From Companilactobacillus metriopterae (GTDB taxonomy: Bacteria; Bacillota; Bacilli; Lactobacillales; Lactobacillaceae), in NCBI RefSeq assembly GCF_004117915.1, contig NZ_RSTD01000001.1, positions 310,001 through 374,000 on the forward strand: a DNA stretch of 64,000 nucleotides, given 5' to 3'. The notes beneath the pieces were generated by a model that was not told the origin of the DNA, did no database searches, and saw only the letters and a program-made list of their open reading frames with translations. This document shows, piece after piece, positions 63,564 through 64,000 of the stretch. Positions within the stretch are counted from its first letter, which is position 1, and every line of letters starts with the position of its first letter. The translations under genes and the position numbers were made by a program.

Positions 63564-64000
63564 ATGAAAAAACTATCAAAATTTATTCTAGTAGTATTAT
63601 CTGCCTTATTGGTTGTTAGTCTAACAGCATGTGGCAATGGGGGAAATGGTGACAAAGTAGTAAAAGTTGGTATTAGTAGTTCAGATGCTGATATCTGGAA
63701 AGTTGTTAAAGATAAGGTCAAAAAAGAAGGTATAGATTTACAGATTGTTCAATTCAATGATTACAATCAACCAAATACAGCACTTTCACAAGGACAAGTT
63801 GACATTAATGCATATCAACATCAATATTTCTTAGATGCATGGAACAAAGCACATAAGACAGACATTGTGCGTATAGGTGATACTATTTTCCAACCAATGG
63901 CTATTTACTCAAACAAGTTTAAGAGTATTGATAAGATCACTAAGGGATCAGAAGTAGCACTACCAAATGATGTATCTAATCAAGGTAGAGCATTACAACT
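63564..64000 (+). CDS. metQ: Methionine ABC transporter substrate-binding lipoprotein MetQ (3' end outside window)
   Basis: NlpA/MetQ-type lipoprotein that hands methionine to the MetNI importer on the cell surface. Lipobox LTAC at about residue 20-23 follows a signal helix (FILVVLSALLVVSL). Typical family stretches: VKVGISSSDADIWKVVKDKV, LQIVQFNDYNQPNTALSQGQ and DINAYQHQYFLDAWNK. GGAGAG precedes ATG. At least 145 residues are inside the window. T-box control by tRNA-Met supports methionine rather than another ligand. Confidence 0.93.
   Translation, partial: MKKLSKFILVVLSALLVVSLTACGNGGNGDKVVKVGISSSDADIWKVVKDKVKKEGIDLQIVQFNDYNQPNTALSQGQVDINAYQHQYFLDAWNKAHKTDIVRIGDTIFQPMAIYSNKFKSIDKITKGSEVALPNDVSNQGRALQ

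Overview
The window is a low-GC Gram-positive chromosome segment from the Lactobacillaceae. Support comes from the cggR-gap-pgk-tpiA-eno cluster, a complete comG operon, cdaA-cdaR-glmM, T-box control, strong AGGAGG ribosome binding sites with frequent TTG/GTG starts, and a tmRNA tag AKNNNSFALAA. A Companilactobacillus-like species is my best guess; the genus is an inference and no search was run.

Layout. 1-2260: a truncated DHA2-type MFS transporter, clpP with a CIRCE-like operator, and tRNA-Arg(CCG). 2376-3305: a PAP2 phosphatase. 3450-9007: the glycolytic cluster under CggR, with a two-repeat operator ahead of cggR and a strong internal terminator between gap and pgk. 9099-14541: a ClC transporter, then secG-esterase-rnr-smpB. 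14633-22112: a TetR regulator, acetyltransferases, ung-pta-tsaE-GNAT, a PAD-type deiminase, a DnaQ-like exonuclease and murB. 22134-29552: a cation/proton antiporter, cdaA-cdaR-glmM and glmS. 29632-37262: an amino acid permease, VanZ and YebC proteins, comGA-GG and a YtxK-like methylase. 37410-42620: oleate hydratase, nagB, a secreted GDPD phosphodiesterase and an HrtBA-like ABC pair. 42757-52556: a GT-C-like membrane protein, glpK-glpF with cre, nudC, a MarR-controlled DrrAB-like exporter, and a LysR regulator divergent from a secreted hydrolase.

52843-62013 is the accessory part. It starts with a LanFEG/BcrAB-like ABC transporter with two paralogous permeases. Then comes a decayed mosaic: a SAP-like gene with a nonsense codon, a Dph6-like ATPase, two small phage-type ORFs, PnuC, an interrupted ArpU-like gene, a tRNA-like sequence, a Pr6Pr membrane protein, an interrupted AHL-lactonase-like gene, a surface-protein fragment, an SOS-boxed frameshifted ORF and a 42-residue ORF. 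It ends at the 3' end of ssrA, a classic integration site, beside two short direct repeats that resemble integrase arm sites. I read it as the eroded remains of one or more prophage-like elements. 62455-64000 is core again: a YitT protein, then a methionine-type T-box leader before metQ, which runs off the window.

Circuits visible in the DNA: CggR over glycolysis; a shared ACTATACC(A/G)ATT operator at glmS and nagB, suggesting one NagR-type regulator balances amino-sugar synthesis and breakdown; CcpA (cre) at glpK and possibly oleate hydratase; MarR autoregulation with three sites at the drug exporter; HrcA at clpP; Met-tRNA sensing at metQ. I see no clearly novel complete system. The most interesting material is the ssrA-adjacent remnant, with its nested inverted repeat and cluster of single-lesion genes, and the shared amino-sugar operator.
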